A DNA stretch of 64,000 nucleotides, taken from Methylophaga sp. GTDB lineage: Bacteria > Pseudomonadota > Gammaproteobacteria > Nitrosococcales > Methylophagaceae. The DNA is taken from NCBI RefSeq assembly GCF_009711715.1, contig NZ_VENF01000007.1, forward strand, positions 1 to 64,000, written 5' to 3'. This document shows positions 35,943-46,065 of this stretch, piece after piece. A program made the position numbers and the translations under genes. Below the pieces are notes generated by a model. The model was not told the DNA's origin and made no database searches. It worked only from the letters and a program-made list of their open reading frames with translations. How positions within the stretch are numbered: the first letter of the stretch is position 1; every line of letters starts with the position of its first letter.

Positions 35943-38108
35943 GTGAAATCAAAACTGACTGTGCTGGCAAGTGGTATCGCTTTGGCGACCACAGCCGGCC
36001 TGTATTCATCACTATCATTTGCTGAAGAAACAGCGGCGGAGCTGAATACCGTCACCGTTATCGGTGACAGTGAAGCGGCCCGTAAACTGCCGGGTTCAGC
36101 GGCTGTTGTCAGTAACGAGCAGTTGACGATCGAAGCCGCAACAGACATTAACCAGGTTCTGAAAACGGTGCCTGGTGTCTATATTCAGGAAGAAGATGGT
36201 TTCGGTCTTCGTCCCAATATCGGTATTCGCTCAGCAGCGCCGGGCCGCAGTGAAAAAATCACCTTAATGGAAGATGGTGTGCTGATTGCGCCGGCACCCT
36301 ATTCCAATCCGGCAGCTTATTATTTCCCGACTACATCACGTATGCATTCTATCGAAGTGCTTAAAGGGGCCCCACTACTTAGATATGGTCCACAAACGGT
36401 GGGTGGTGTAGTGAATCTGGTATCAACCCCCATTCCTGAGACTAACCAGGGCAACGCGATGTTTATGATGAATGATCGTGGCTCTGCGGATCTGCATCTG
36501 AACTATGGTGGGAAGACTGGCCCATGGGGCTACTCCATTGAGACTGCTCAGCGTCACTACCAGGGGTATAAAGATATCGATCGCTTTGATGATAACAGTG
36601 GCTTCCAGATTGAAGACTATGTAGCCAAACTGTCATGGGAAGGTGAACGTAACCAGTTTTTATTCAAGATTCAGCGCTCACTGGAAAATTCTGATGAGAC
36701 TTATGCCGGTTTGACGGATGTCGACTTCCGCCGTGATGAAAACCGTCGTTATGGTCTGACCCATATCGATGAAATGGACAACCAGCATACCGGTATCAAC
36801 CTGAGTCACGTGTTTGAATGGACCGACAATCTGACCTCAACGGTCACGGTTTACCATAATGATTTCAAACGTAACTGGTTCAAATATGATGGTAAAAACC
36901 CTGAAACAGGCGACAATATCATTGACGATGCCAATGGTGGTAATAGCGATGCTCAAGCTATTCTCGATGGCTCTCGAGACGTTGCCGGACTGGCCTATAA
37001 GAACAACAACCGTGCCTATGAGTCACGTGGTGTTCAAGCTAATTTCGAGTGGTTCGTAGCCAATCATGAAATTAATTTCGGTGCCCGAGTCCACCACGAT
37101 GAAATGGATCGTTATCAGCCGGTTGATAGATACGATCAAGTGAATGGCAATTTGGTTTACCAAAATACCGTTGAGCCAACTGGTGGTGATAACCGCTATG
37201 AAGAGGCAGATGCATTCAGCTTGTGGTTGACAGATGATTACCAGGTCACCGACAAATTGTTATTGAATCTGTCGCTTCGAATGGAAGACGTTGAAACCGA
37301 GCGTAATCAATACGCCAACCCGGAACGGACTGTACTGGACGATCCTGAAGATCAGCGTGAAAACGATTATCGGGAATACCTCGCTGGTATTGCTGCGACC
37401 TATGATCTGACTGATAGCTGGCAAGTACTGGCTGGGTTCCACGAAGGCATGACACCGCTAGGTGGCGGTGCTGCCGATGGTGATGAGCCAGAAACCAGTG
37501 ATAACTGGGAATTGGGTGTTCGTTTTAATAACGGCGTGTTCTACTCAGAAGCGATTGCCTTCTACAGTGACTTCAAAAACTTTGCTGAACAATGCTCAGT
37601 GGGTAATCCATGCAGCAACGGTCAAACTTCAGGATCCGAAGTACTGGGTGGCGCGGAAGTTAAAGGTCTGGAATTCACTACAGGAACTCTGTTCTCGGTG
37701 GGTGATTTCGATATTCCCGTTGATCTGATGTATACCTACACTGATGCTGAAACTACGGACGAAGGCGGAGCCGAAGACGGATTGACTCTTCAGAGCATTC
37801 CTGAAAATGTGGCCAGCCTGCGAGTCGGTCTGGAACATATCAGTGGCTGGAATAACTATGCTGTGGTCAAGTATATCGATGAAACCTGTGCGGTAGCCGG
37901 TTGTAATGAGACCAGTAGCTCATTCGATGAAACTGATGCATTGACTACGGTCGATCTCATCAGCCGCTATCAGTTTGATATGGGACCGGAGGTCTTTGTG
38001 AAAGTCGAAAACCTGTTTGACAGACAGGAAATCGTATCACGCAGCCCATTTGGCGCCCGTCCTAATATCGAAAGAACGGTATGGGCAGGTGTCGTGGTTG
38101 ATTTCTAA
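35943..38108 (+). CDS. TonB-dependent ferric chelate receptor, FecA-like
   Basis: A 721-residue outer-membrane receptor. A signal peptide ends near LSFAEE, a TonB box-like segment is LNTVTVIG, and a plug domain (about 45-155) carries RPNIGIRSAAPGRSEKITLM and LMEDGVLIAPAPYSNPAAYYFP, hallmarks of the FecA-like group. A 22-strand barrel ends in VWAGVVVDF with the terminal phenylalanine. It should import a ferric chelate such as citrate or a siderophore; the substrate is not certain. The start is GTG at 35943 with AGGAG upstream. A Fur-box-like site lies in front and a PepSY membrane protein behind. Confidence 0.88.
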   Translation: MKSKLTVLASGIALATTAGLYSSLSFAEETAAELNTVTVIGDSEAARKLPGSAAVVSNEQLTIEAATDINQVLKTVPGVYIQEEDGFGLRPNIGIRSAAPGRSEKITLMEDGVLIAPAPYSNPAAYYFPTTSRMHSIEVLKGAPLLRYGPQTVGGVVNLVSTPIPETNQGNAMFMMNDRGSADLHLNYGGKTGPWGYSIETAQRHYQGYKDIDRFDDNSGFQIEDYVAKLSWEGERNQFLFKIQRSLENSDETYAGLTDVDFRRDENRRYGLTHIDEMDNQHTGINLSHVFEWTDNLTSTVTVYHNDFKRNWFKYDGKNPETGDNIIDDANGGNSDAQAILDGSRDVAGLAYKNNNRAYESRGVQANFEWFVANHEINFGARVHHDEMDRYQPVDRYDQVNGNLVYQNTVEPTGGDNRYEEADAFSLWLTDDYQVTDKLLLNLSLRMEDVETERNQYANPERTVLDDPEDQRENDYREYLAGIAATYDLTDSWQVLAGFHEGMTPLGGGAADGDEPETSDNWELGVRFNNGVFYSEAIAFYSDFKNFAEQCSVGNPCSNGQTSGSEVLGGAEVKGLEFTTGTLFSVGDFDIPVDLMYTYTDAETTDEGGAEDGLTLQSIPENVASLRVGLEHISGWNNYAVVKYIDETCAVAGCNETSSSFDETDALTTVDLISRYQFDMGPEVFVKVENLFDRQEIVSRSPFGARPNIERTVWAGVVVDF

Positions 38109-38122
38109 ACCACCAAAGACTG

Positions 38123-38148
38123 AAAAGGCAGCTTCGGCTGCCTTTTTT
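38123..38148 (+). terminator. Terminator after the TonB receptor gene
   Basis: GGCAGC-TTCG-GCTGCC is flanked by AAAA and TTTTTT, giving a very stable stem with a UUCG tetraloop. Confidence 0.93.
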
Positions 38149-38224
38149 GTTTGTGGTCTTGTCAAGGCTACACTTTCTTTGTTAACACTGGCAGACTTAA
38201 GCTTTCAAGATTGACGGGAAGAAG

Positions 38225-38941
38225 ATGAATCACAGATTGAAGCTTGCGGCTCAGCTGGTTCTTTGGTTGCTAGCCGGCCTCATTTTGCTTCAATCAGCAG
38301 TCGGACTGATGCTGAATCACAGCAGAGATCTCGATCTCTATCAACGCTACATCAGCTCAGACTGGTTGATGAGCCATTATGGTATCGGTAGTGCAGAGGC
38401 CGATATTTCCTTTCTGGTAGGCAATAAAATCATTTCCCAATTCGATACCCAGCTGTTTGTCGATGCGCAGCCGGTGACACATGTGGAACGACCGCTGGTC
38501 GGCGCTGTCATGCTGGAAGATTTGATTGTGCTTGCTACCGATCAGGCGCTGGTACTGCTCACCCACCAAGGGGAGTTTGTTGAAAAAATGGGGGCTGAAG
38601 CTGGTGTGCCGGCACCGATTCAGAACATCGGCACCTATCACGGTGAACCGGTTTTACAGGCGCGCAGCGGTATGTGGCGCAGTAATTTTATGCTCGATAT
38701 CTGGGAACCGATGTCATTACAGGGCGTCTCATGGAGTAGGCCCCATCCGATGCCTGACAGTGTTGCAGCGGATCTGAAAACCCACTTTTACGGCAAAGGG
38801 GTGACAGTTGAGCAGTTATTAATTGATATTCACAACGGCCGTATTCTGGGCACGGTAGGTATCTGGTTAATCGATATTCTGGGCATCCTGCTGGTGGTTC
38901 TGTCTTTCACCGGACTGTGGATGTGGGGAAGAAGGCTATAA
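38225..38941 (+). CDS. PepSY-associated transmembrane protein
   Basis: A 238-residue protein with one N-terminal helix (LVLWLLAGLILLQSAVGLML) and one C-terminal helix (GIWLIDILGILLVVLSFTGLWMWG), the latter matching the PepSY_TM end motif LxxTGLxMW. The middle is periplasmic. Short PepSY-type proteins next to TonB receptors are linked to reduction or release of imported iron, but the role here is inferred only from context. A terminator separates it from the receptor gene, so it may have its own promoter. Confidence 0.7.
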   Translation: MNHRLKLAAQLVLWLLAGLILLQSAVGLMLNHSRDLDLYQRYISSDWLMSHYGIGSAEADISFLVGNKIISQFDTQLFVDAQPVTHVERPLVGAVMLEDLIVLATDQALVLLTHQGEFVEKMGAEAGVPAPIQNIGTYHGEPVLQARSGMWRSNFMLDIWEPMSLQGVSWSRPHPMPDSVAADLKTHFYGKGVTVEQLLIDIHNGRILGTVGIWLIDILGILLVVLSFTGLWMWGRRL

Positions 38942-38977
38942 TCTTATTAAATCAATCAGAGGAGTAACCCACAGAGA

Positions 38978-39940
38978 ATGAGACAGACAGAGTTCCCTTA
39001 TTTACCCAAGGACTTTGTCCAGACTGCTGATGGTCTCATCTTTGCTGTGGTCAGTTATCATCCTCATCAGGGTAAGGTCGGCTGTTTTCTGCGTTATGTC
39101 AGTAATGGTGATAACTGGCAGAAAGTCGATACACTGCAGGCCAACCGCCTGCTTTCCCGCCATCATCCACATTATCTTTATAAATCCAAACAGTTCGATG
39201 CTGAATTCCATGCTGTTGATGTCGCTGACATCATCACCCACCACCAGCCTGAAGCGCGACTGAAAACGCTCAAAAATCAGCCTGAACCGACGGATGAAAT
39301 CGAAGAAAAGCTGTCCCGCCTGCTCACTATTTTGGTGCAGTTCGGTGTCGATTGTGACTTTTTGGGGCTGACCGGCTCGATGTTGATTGGTAATCAGAAA
39401 GCCGGTTCGGATATTGATTTGGTGGTTTACGGCCGTGAGGCGTTTCATCAAACTCGGCATGCAGTCAGGCAGGCCATAGCTTCGGGACTGATCGAGGAAC
39501 TGGACCTGTCGCTGATGCGGGACAATTTTCAACGCCGCGGCGGTGAACTCAATTTCGAAGAATTTGCCTGGCATGAATCTCGCAAATTCAATAAAGCAGC
39601 AATTGATGGCACCAAGTTTGATATCGGTATGGTTTCACTCCCGCAAGAGCTGGAACCCGAGCATCGTCACTACATCAAACAGGGAATCTCAACCGTCAAA
39701 GCCACCGTGATCGACGATCATCGCGCTTTCGATTTTCCTGCCCACTATCTGATTGATAACGAAATGACGCCCGAAGTGGTGTCATTTACTCATACCTATG
39801 TCGGCCAGGCTCAGGTTGGGGAAACCATTGAGATCACAGGTGCTGTTGAATGTGATTCTGCCTCCGGTCAAAGACGACTGGTGGTGGGATCGACGCGAGA
39901 AGCTATTGGTGAATACATAAAGGTGTGTAGAGAATTATGA
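38978..39940 (+). CDS. Nucleotidyltransferase-domain protein
   Basis: A 320-residue soluble protein with a polymerase-beta-type nucleotidyltransferase core: [22 protein letters not shown] at about residue 129-150 gives GS followed by DxD. The N-terminal 95 residues ([27 protein letters not shown]) and the C-terminal third ([28 protein letters not shown]) resemble accessory beta domains. Similar proteins occur in archaea and bacteria without an assigned substrate. The stop overlaps the gnd start by 4 bp (ATGA), so they are co-translated. A link to sugar-phosphate metabolism is only contextual. Confidence 0.65.
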   Translation: MRQTEFPYLPKDFVQTADGLIFAVVSYHPHQGKVGCFLRYVSNGDNWQKVDTLQANRLLSRHHPHYLYKSKQFDAEFHAVDVADIITHHQPEARLKTLKNQPEPTDEIEEKLSRLLTILVQFGVDCDFLGLTGSMLIGNQKAGSDIDLVVYGREAFHQTRHAVRQAIASGLIEELDLSLMRDNFQRRGGELNFEEFAWHESRKFNKAAIDGTKFDIGMVSLPQELEPEHRHYIKQGISTVKATVIDDHRAFDFPAHYLIDNEMTPEVVSFTHTYVGQAQVGETIEITGAVECDSASGQRRLVVGSTREAIGEYIKVCREL

Positions 39941-41403
39941 CTGAAGTAGAAAATCCTGCTAAAGCGGATATCGGGCTGGTTGGTCTGGCTGTGATGGGCC
40001 AGAACCTGGTGCTCAACATGAATGACAAGGGCTTCAGGGTCTCGGTCTATAACCGGACCACCAGTAAAGTCGACGAATTTATCGAAGGCCCAGCCAAAGG
40101 CACCAACGTGATGGGCTTTCATGAGCTTAAACCTTTCATTGAGAGTCTGAAAGCGCCCCGCCGGGTGATGCTGATGGTTAAGGCCGGCCCGGTGGTGGAC
40201 CAGTTTATCGAGCAACTGGTGCTCTACCTTGATAAAGGCGACATTATCATTGATGGCGGTAACTCGCTGTTCAACGACAGCGACCGTCGCACCCATGAAC
40301 TCCATAAAAAAGGCATTCTGTTTATCGGCAGCGGTGTCTCCGGAGGTGAAGAAGGTGCCCGCCACGGACCGTCCCTGATGCCCGGTGGTAACAATGCGGC
40401 CTGGCCCCATATCAAACCTATCTTCCAGGCCATTGCCGCGCAGGTGGATGGTGAGCCCTGCTGTGACTGGGTGGGTAATGATGGTGCCGGCCACTACGTA
40501 AAAATGGTCCATAACGGCATTGAATACGGCGATATGCAGCTGATTTGCGAAGCCTACCAGATGATGCGTGAAGGACTGGGCATGTCCGGCGATGAAATTC
40601 AGCAAGTCTTCGCCGAGTGGAATGAAGGCGTACTCGATTCCTACCTCATCGAAATCACCCGCGATATTCTGGCGGTCAAGGATGATGACGGCGAACTGCT
40701 GATTGACAAAATTCTTGATACCGCGGGACAGAAGGGCACCGGTAAATGGACCGGCATGAACGCCCTTGATCTGGGAATTCCGCTGACGCTCATCGGTGAA
40801 GCGGTATTTTCCCGCTGCCTGTCAGCACGCAAGGATGAGCGGGTTCGCGCATCGAAAGTCTTACCCGCTATGGCTGCTCAGTTTGAAGGCGATAAAGCCG
40901 AAATGGTCAATGCCATTCGCGATGCGCTTTATGCTTCCAAGATTATTTCCTACGCGCAGGGTTACATGCTGATGCGCGAAGCCGCCGAGATATACGGCTG
41001 GGAGCTCAACTACGGTGGTATCGCGCTGATGTGGCGCGGTGGCTGTATTATCCGCAGCCAGTTTTTGAGCAAGATCCGCGATGCTTTCGATCTGAATCCG
41101 AAGCTGGAAAACCTGCTGCTGGATGATTTCTTTATTGAAGCCATTACCGAAGCCCTGCCGGGCTGGCGTAAAGCCGTCGGTACCGCGGTAGCACTGGGCG
41201 TGCCGGTGCCGACCTTCAGCAGCGCGCTGTCTTTCTATGACGGTTACCGCAGCGAGCGTCTGCCGGCTAATCTGCTTCAGGCACAGCGTGACTATTTCGG
41301 TGCCCACACCTATGAGCGTCTGGATAAACCACGCGGTGAGTTCTTTCATACCAACTGGACTGGTCGTGGCGGTAATGTCTCTGCCTCGACTTATGATGTT
41401 TAG
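39937..41403 (+). CDS. gnd: 6-phosphogluconate dehydrogenase (decarboxylating)
   Basis: A 488-residue full-length enzyme of the oxidative pentose phosphate pathway. The Rossmann motif [17 protein letters not shown] contains the NADP-binding arginine region (YNRTTSK). The substrate block is [20 protein letters not shown] and the catalytic segment [16 protein letters not shown]. The C-terminus carries the RGEFFHTNW motif. It overlaps the upstream nucleotidyltransferase gene by 4 bp and ends at a strong terminator. In methylotrophs this enzyme can serve cyclic formaldehyde oxidation. Confidence 0.97.
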   Translation: MTEVENPAKADIGLVGLAVMGQNLVLNMNDKGFRVSVYNRTTSKVDEFIEGPAKGTNVMGFHELKPFIESLKAPRRVMLMVKAGPVVDQFIEQLVLYLDKGDIIIDGGNSLFNDSDRRTHELHKKGILFIGSGVSGGEEGARHGPSLMPGGNNAAWPHIKPIFQAIAAQVDGEPCCDWVGNDGAGHYVKMVHNGIEYGDMQLICEAYQMMREGLGMSGDEIQQVFAEWNEGVLDSYLIEITRDILAVKDDDGELLIDKILDTAGQKGTGKWTGMNALDLGIPLTLIGEAVFSRCLSARKDERVRASKVLPAMAAQFEGDKAEMVNAIRDALYASKIISYAQGYMLMREAAEIYGWELNYGGIALMWRGGCIIRSQFLSKIRDAFDLNPKLENLLLDDFFIEAITEALPGWRKAVGTAVALGVPVPTFSSALSFYDGYRSERLPANLLQAQRDYFGAHTYERLDKPRGEFFHTNWTGRGGNVSASTYDV

Positions 41404-41424
41404 CTTGAAGTGCTGAAGCAACTG

Positions 41425-41451
41425 AAAAGGCGGTCAATGACCGCCTTTTTT
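41425..41451. terminator. Terminator between gnd and modC
   Basis: GGCGGTC-AAT-GACCGCC has AAAA before and TTTTTT after, so it can end gnd and, from the other side, the convergent mod operon. Confidence 0.92.
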
Positions 41452-41477
41452 ATGTCTGGAGAAGTAAATCAGAAAAA

Positions 41478-42545
41478 TCAGACCAGTGGTGAGATGGCTT
41501 TGACCTGGGCGAAGACCGGCATACCGGGACGCAACCCCAGTTTATCGGCAGATTTGGCGGTAATACGGCTTAGAATAATCTGGCCGCCCGCATTCAGACG
41601 AACCAGTTTTTGCGTTGGCCCCTCATTCACCATTGACTCAATCACGGCCGGGAAAATGTTCAGAATACTGCTGTTTTCATGATGTGTGAGGGTCAGACTG
41701 ACATCACGAGCCATGATTCTTAAACGGACTTTATCTCCCGGCTTCAGATGGCCGTGACTGACCTCAATCTGACCCCCGGCGAAGGAGAGCTGGTTGAGTC
41801 CGTAAAACTCATCACGACCGATCACAGTGGTATCCAGCACTGCCGCGGCCTCCTCATAATTTGCAAACGGCAGGCTGAGTTGTGATAACAAATCTGCCGT
41901 TTTACCACTCGCCAGTTGCTGACCTTTTTCCAGCAACACCAGGTTGTCACTGAGGCGGGCGACTTCGTCAATCGCATGACTGACGTAGAGCATCGGAATA
42001 TCCAGTTCCCGGTGCAAAGATTGGATATAACGCAGTATTTCCTGTTTATGCGCGATATCGACGGCTGCCAAGGGCTCATCAAACAGTAACACTGAGGGCG
42101 ATGTTGCCACGGCGCGGGCAATGGCAACACGTTGTTTTTCGCCCCCCGAGAGGGTATCGACACTGCGTCGGAGCAGCGGAGACAGGGCCAGTAGTTCTAT
42201 TGCCTGCTCCAGGGAGACACGGCGTTTATCGCGCGCCTGGCGGCGAAGGCCGAACTGCAGATTATCGAACACATTGAGATGCGGAAACAGACTCGCATCC
42301 TGAAAGACGTAGCCGATATCCCGCTGGTGGGCGGGACGGAAATAGTCTTGGCTCTGCCAGACTTCGTCGGCCATTCTGATTTGACCGGTGGCCCTGTTTT
42401 CCAGCCCGGCAATCGCCCGCATCAGGCTGGTTTTCCCGCAACCGGAAGGGCCGAATACCGAAGTCACCTGACCCGGTGTCACACTTAACGACACATTAAT
42501 CGTAAAGTCTTTACGCGGGATATTCAGTCGGACCTGCAGACTCAT
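41478..42545 (-). CDS. modC: Molybdate ABC transporter ATP-binding protein ModC
   Basis: A 355-residue ATPase with Walker [10 protein letters not shown], the signature [14 protein letters not shown] and Walker [13 protein letters not shown], then the switch histidine in YVSHAIDEV. The C-terminal Mop/TOBE domain (about 290-355, [17 protein letters not shown] onward) fits ModC. It powers molybdate uptake with ModB and ModA. Its start overlaps the modB stop by 4 bp. Confidence 0.95.
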   Translation of the reverse strand: MSLQVRLNIPRKDFTINVSLSVTPGQVTSVFGPSGCGKTSLMRAIAGLENRATGQIRMADEVWQSQDYFRPAHQRDIGYVFQDASLFPHLNVFDNLQFGLRRQARDKRRVSLEQAIELLALSPLLRRSVDTLSGGEKQRVAIARAVATSPSVLLFDEPLAAVDIAHKQEILRYIQSLHRELDIPMLYVSHAIDEVARLSDNLVLLEKGQQLASGKTADLLSQLSLPFANYEEAAAVLDTTVIGRDEFYGLNQLSFAGGQIEVSHGHLKPGDKVRLRIMARDVSLTLTHHENSSILNIFPAVIESMVNEGPTQKLVRLNAGGQIILSRITAKSADKLGLRPGMPVFAQVKAISPLV

Positions 42546-43216
42546 GAGCGCAGCACACTGAAACGGCGGTTGAGGCCATAAACGGCCATCAGCATCAGGA
42601 AGGACAGCAGCAGCAAGCCACCTGAAAGCAGATGAGCCTGTGAGTATTCCAGCGATTCCACATGATCATAAATAGCAATGGAGACGACTTTGGTCTCGCC
42701 TGGAATATTACCGCCTATCATCAACACCACCCCGAATTCACCGATGGTGTGGGCAAAGCCCAATACCGCAGCAGTTAAAAAACCGGGCCTGGCGATGGGT
42801 ACCATGACATTGAAAAAGCGGTCCAGCGGGCTGGCACGCAAAGTCGCAGCCTGCTCCATGACATTATCACCAATGGCGGTAAAGACGTTTTGCAACGGTT
42901 GTACCACAAACGGCAGTGAGTAAAACACTGAGCCGATCACCAGCCCGGTAAAAGTAAAAGCCAGCGGACGACCGCCGACCGCTTCAGCCAGACCACCGAT
43001 GGGGCCGTTCGGTCCCAGCATAATCAACAGATAGAAACCCAGCACGGTAGGGGGAAGGACCAGTGGCAGGGCGATGACAGTTTCGATCATGAATTTAAAA
43101 CGCCACTGGCTGCGCGCCAGCCACCAGGCTAATGGCGTACCGATGACCAGCAGGATCAAAGTGGTAATTGCAGCCAGCTTGAGGGTAATCAGAAGGGCGG
43201 TCAGGTCCGGGTGCAT
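42542..43216 (-). CDS. modB: Molybdate ABC transporter permease ModB
   Basis: A 224-residue inner-membrane permease of the CysU/ModB type with about five membrane helices. The cytoplasmic coupling loop [25 protein letters not shown] contains the EAA motif, and family blocks [16 protein letters not shown] and [17 protein letters not shown] are present. It lies 2 bp after modA and overlaps modC. Confidence 0.95.
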   Translation of the reverse strand: MHPDLTALLITLKLAAITTLILLVIGTPLAWWLARSQWRFKFMIETVIALPLVLPPTVLGFYLLIMLGPNGPIGGLAEAVGGRPLAFTFTGLVIGSVFYSLPFVVQPLQNVFTAIGDNVMEQAATLRASPLDRFFNVMVPIARPGFLTAAVLGFAHTIGEFGVVLMIGGNIPGETKVVSIAIYDHVESLEYSQAHLLSGGLLLLSFLMLMAVYGLNRRFSVLRS

Positions 43217-43218
43217 GA

Positions 43219-43962
43219 TCAGGACGTACTGTAACCGTAACCGTGGATGATCTGTTTTGCCGCCTCAGTTTTGACGAACTGCATAAATGCCGAAACCGCA
43301 GCTTTGTCAGTCAGCTGTACGGCCTGTTGTTCAATCGGCTGGTACAAATCTGTCGGGACCAGCCAGTGACTGCCCTGGTTCGGATTGAGTTGAGACTCGA
43401 GTTGCGACAGTGCAATAAAACCGAGCTCGGCATTGCCGCTGATAACAAACTGAAAAGTCTGACCGATATTCTCGCCTCGAACGATCCTGCTTTGCAGCTT
43501 TTGCCAGACGCCTTTTGCCTGCAGAACCTGCTTTGCGGCAGTGCCGTAAGGTGCCAGCCTGGGGTTGGCGATGGCGAGGTGTCGGAACTGTCCATTGTCC
43601 AGGACTTTGCCTTTAGCCAGACTCAGATTGCTATCGGGGCTCCACAGCACAATTCGGCCAAAGGCATAGCTGAATCTTGATCCCGGCTGTATCCGGCCTT
43701 CCTGTTCCAGTCGCTCGGGCCGAATCGCATCCGCTGCAAAAAAGGCATCGAACGGCGCGCCGTTAATGATTTGTGCGTATATCTTGCCGGTGGAACCAAA
43801 GATGAGCTCCACCTTATGTTCTGTTTGCTGTTCGAACTGCTTTTTGATTTCCTGCATGGCATGGGTGAAATTACTGGCCACGGCGATTCGGACAGACTCG
43901 GCAGCAAGCTGAAGCGGTAGAAGTAAGAAGACGATAACAGCCAGTTTTCTGGTAAAAGCCAT
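43219..43962 (-). CDS. modA: Molybdate-binding periplasmic protein ModA
   Basis: A 247-residue solute-binding protein with a signal peptide ([21 protein letters not shown]). ModA-type residues are [18 protein letters not shown] and [28 protein letters not shown]. The C-terminus includes [19 protein letters not shown]. It captures molybdate (or tungstate) for ModBC. A ModE-like operator lies 16 bp upstream of its start. Molybdate supply fits the SoxC-like molybdoenzyme elsewhere in the window. Confidence 0.94.
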   Translation of the reverse strand: MAFTRKLAVIVFLLLPLQLAAESVRIAVASNFTHAMQEIKKQFEQQTEHKVELIFGSTGKIYAQIINGAPFDAFFAADAIRPERLEQEGRIQPGSRFSYAFGRIVLWSPDSNLSLAKGKVLDNGQFRHLAIANPRLAPYGTAAKQVLQAKGVWQKLQSRIVRGENIGQTFQFVISGNAELGFIALSQLESQLNPNQGSHWLVPTDLYQPIEQQAVQLTDKAAVSAFMQFVKTEAAKQIIHGYGYSTS

Positions 43963-43978
43963 ACAAACCCTTGATTAT

Positions 43979-44002
43979 CGATATGCATCCTGACGCATAA
44001 CG
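43979..44002. promoter_or_regulatory. ModE-like operator upstream of modA
   Basis: CGATATGC-N8-GCATAACG is an inverted repeat with one arm mismatch. The same spacing and an identical right arm recur at 44387-44410 before modE. ModE normally represses modABC when molybdate is plentiful. Confidence 0.6.
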
Positions 44003-44015
44003 GGGGGCAAAAAAT

Positions 44016-44357
44016 TTATCCGGGCAGTTTCTCAGACTGCTCGGACAGGAACTGTTCAAACTCACGGTCGGTCTGCCGGTAAGTCGCCACGGCTTCTTTG
44101 CCAGCATCGGTCAGTGTGGCATGCCCACCACCCCGACCGCCGGCATTGAGCGTGAGTAACGGACTATCGCTATGCTCGTTCATCGACTTCACCAGCTTCC
44201 AGGCATAGCGATAGGACATGCCGAGTGCGCTGGCAGCGGCACTCAGTGAGCCCAGTGCGTCGATTTTTTCCAGCAGTTCTACACGGCCATGGCCCAGCAC
44301 GGTGCCATCCGGACCTTCGATCCATAAACGGCCGTGAACAGTAAATTGAGACGCCAT
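44016..44357 (-). CDS. modE: Short ModE-type transcriptional regulator (HTH domain only)
   Basis: A 113-residue protein matching the N-terminal winged-helix half of ModE: VELLEKIDALGSLSAAASALGMSYRYAWKLVKSMNEHSDSPLL, then GGRGGGHATLTDAGKEAV. The C-terminal di-Mop molybdate-binding half of E. coli ModE is absent, as in the ModE_N-only group. How it senses molybdate is therefore open. The ATG at 44357 matches the family start. It has an operator-like repeat both before and after it, suggesting autoregulation plus control of modABC. Confidence 0.85.
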   Translation of the reverse strand: MASQFTVHGRLWIEGPDGTVLGHGRVELLEKIDALGSLSAAASALGMSYRYAWKLVKSMNEHSDSPLLTLNAGGRGGGHATLTDAGKEAVATYRQTDREFEQFLSEQSEKLPG

Positions 44358-44386
44358 AATCTGTTCCGGTTTCGAATACTGATTAT

Positions 44387-44410
44387 CGTAATGCACAGGT
44401 ATGCATAACG
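44387..44410. promoter_or_regulatory. ModE-like operator upstream of modE
   Basis: CGTAATGC-N8-GCATAACG shares spacing and right arm with the site before modA. It lies 30 bp before the modE start codon and suggests autoregulation. Confidence 0.55.
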
Positions 44411-44416
44411 CAAAAC

Positions 44417-44447
44417 ATAAAAAACGGCGGTATTGCTACCGCCGCCA
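44417..44447 (-). terminator. psiE terminator
   Basis: On the minus strand GGCGGTAGCAATACCGCC is followed by G and six T residues. It lies just after the psiE stop and immediately before the modE operator. Confidence 0.85.
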
Positions 44448-44470
44448 TAAAGCCTCTCATCGCGTAATGA

Positions 44471-44866
44471 TTAGCTTTTAACCTTGTCCGGCATCAGCGT
44501 CTTGCAGTAATGAATGACGATGATAGCCCCACCAATCAGCAGGATGGCCGAGGCGATGCCCAGAATCCGCCAGGTATCGATATTTTTCATATCCAGAATC
44601 AGGTATCGCGCCAATGCCACAATGGCGATATAGAGTGGGATTTTGATCGGCAATTCCCCCGATTCGTAATACACCGCGACCATCGTGATGACTTCAAGAT
44701 AGATGAACAGCAGCAACAGATCAGTCAGCGAGACAAAGCGGTTATCCACCATAATTTTAATTTCGATGCCAATCGCCACCAGGGTTGCCAGTGCCACCAC
44801 AATCAGACCGAAGTCCTGTGCCACGGCGAGCGTACGGCTCACCGACTTTTTTACTTGGTGCTCCAT
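44471..44866 (-). CDS. psiE: PsiE-family inner-membrane protein
   Basis: A 131-residue protein with four hydrophobic segments. The PsiE family pattern is visible in LTDLLLLFIYLEVITMVAVYYESGELPIKIPLYIAIVALARYLIL. In E. coli PsiE is induced by phosphate starvation; its function is unknown. No Pho box is evident upstream. The gene has its own terminator. Confidence 0.82.
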   Translation of the reverse strand: MEHQVKKSVSRTLAVAQDFGLIVVALATLVAIGIEIKIMVDNRFVSLTDLLLLFIYLEVITMVAVYYESGELPIKIPLYIAIVALARYLILDMKNIDTWRILGIASAILLIGGAIIVIHYCKTLMPDKVKS

Positions 44867-45114
44867 AGGTGTTTCCTCATATACATATCAACACCCACAT
44901 TGAATGACTGTTTTTTAAACATGCTCGAAGAGTTGTTTAAGAAGCAGAGATCCTCAAGTGGATTGGCGATACTATCAGAAAATTTCAAAAAAATTTGTCC
45001 TGAAGTCCGAAAATGACGTGATAGTGGACCCTGAGACAAATCGGGTCAGTTTGGGAGAATATAAACAAAGACAGAGGGTTAGTTGGGCGGGGGCGGCCCA
45101 GCAGCGGAATTCTG
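44867..45114. other. Intergenic gap with no recognised feature
   Basis: This 248-bp stretch between psiE and the SpoIIAA-like gene is AT-rich on its left side and contains no convincing coding frame, repeat or RNA. The psiE promoter should lie in its left part. Confidence 0.4.
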
Positions 45115-45477
45115 TCAGTTACGGATCCAGTCATGTGCCAGCAAATCATGATGGGCCTGAAAATGCCGGATTTCAGCAAAGACAAAATGTGAAGCGATGT
45201 CTTCGGCAAAATCGCCCAGTGCCGAGTCGGTGACCAGGGCTATTTTTTTGATTCGGTGATGATGCTCATGGATAAAGCGAGCATGTTCCAGGGCAGCTTC
45301 CAGATCCCGCCAGCCCGGAAATACTTTGCTCTCGATAATAATGCCGGCAAGTTCGCCATGCTGTTCGATATAAGGATCGACCACGGCCGCCAGGCCTTCA
45401 AAATCATCCTTGCTCAGCGGACCCCGGGGCTGAAGGTGCAGCAGGCCGATGTCTTTATTGAATTGATAACTCAACAT
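45115..45477 (-). CDS. SpoIIAA-like (STAS-fold) protein
   Basis: A 120-residue soluble protein of the SpoIIAA-like/DUF3478 family. Typical features are GLLHLQPRGPLSKDDFEGLAAVVDPYIEQHG at the start, GIIIESKVFPGWRDLEAALEHARFIHEHH in the middle and KKIALVTDSALGDFAEDIASHFV near the end. The fold resembles anti-sigma antagonists and lipid-binding STAS domains, but no partner kinase is nearby. An AAGGAGACGC ribosome site precedes the ATG. Confidence 0.82.
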   Translation of the reverse strand: MLSYQFNKDIGLLHLQPRGPLSKDDFEGLAAVVDPYIEQHGELAGIIIESKVFPGWRDLEAALEHARFIHEHHHRIKKIALVTDSALGDFAEDIASHFVFAEIRHFQAHHDLLAHDWIRN

Positions 45478-45570
45478 ACAGCGTCTCCTTCAAATCAAAG
45501 TTTAAAGGGCTGATATTGGTAAGCGCCGTAGAGCCCGGAGTTCCCGGAAAAGCCGGGCTTAGGGTCTTAT

Positions 45571-45816
45571 CTAGAGGAGTTTCAAGGCCAGATAGGGGGT
45601 GAGGTTGAATACGATAATCAGAACTTTGTAGAAGGCGAGAAAATAGAGGTATGCCGGTCTCAAAGTCGCTGCATCCAGACCGGTCACCCGGTTATGGATT
45701 CGGATAATCTGATTTCTGAATACGGTCAGCATCAGCGTAGTGATAATCAGCAAGCCAAAGTTGATCACGGTCATCCAGCCAAATACAGCGATGAGGTTTG
45801 TGAGATCCATGGTCAT
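45571..45816 (-). CDS. DUF6868-type small membrane protein
   Basis: An 81-residue protein with two membrane helices (VFGWMTVINFGLLIITTLML and YLYFLAFYKVLIIVFNLTPYLALKLL) separated by an amphipathic RNQIIRIHNRVTGLDAATLRPA loop. This matches a common bacterial family of unknown function. It starts 6 bp after the next membrane-protein gene, so they are co-transcribed. Confidence 0.75.
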   Translation of the reverse strand: MTMDLTNLIAVFGWMTVINFGLLIITTLMLTVFRNQIIRIHNRVTGLDAATLRPAYLYFLAFYKVLIIVFNLTPYLALKLL

Positions 45817-45822
45817 CCCCCG

Positions 45823-46044
45823 TTAACGACGGCGTCCGCCAACCAGTAACAGAATAAGCCCGACACCAATGGCGCCAGCACCTGCCCAGGTGGGCACCTG
45901 CACGGTTTCTTTTTCCTGTAACTCCAGCTCTAGGGGACCCAGTTCTGCCTGGTGAGTTTCTTTGGTGAAGCTGAAGTCTCCATAAATCAGCCCGGCGGTA
46001 CCGGCGATAATCAACAAAATGCCGAGAATGCGTGTCACTGTCAT
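45823..46044 (-). CDS. Small two-helix membrane protein, unknown function
   Basis: A 73-residue protein with an N-terminal helix (ILGILLIIAGTAGLIYG), an acidic periplasmic loop rich in glutamate (ELGPLELELQEKETVQVP) and a C-terminal helix (AGAGAIGVGLILLLVGG) ending in four basic residues. It sits in a run of small envelope proteins. I do not know a function. Confidence 0.7.
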   Translation of the reverse strand: MTVTRILGILLIIAGTAGLIYGDFSFTKETHQAELGPLELELQEKETVQVPTWAGAGAIGVGLILLLVGGRRR

Positions 46045-46065
46045 AGCAGAAGTCCTTATTTCAGA

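Noticed and set aside
39868..40605. A 245-codon minus-strand frame opposite gnd
   Set aside because: Antisense to gnd with no ribosome site or family resemblance.
44510..45016. A 168-codon plus-strand frame opposite psiE
   Set aside because: Low-complexity H/Q/D-rich translation antisense to a membrane-protein gene.
45532..45559. Hairpin AGCCCGG...CCGGGCT after the DUF6868-type gene as a terminator
   Set aside because: The stem is real, but there is no T-run on either strand, so termination is not supported.
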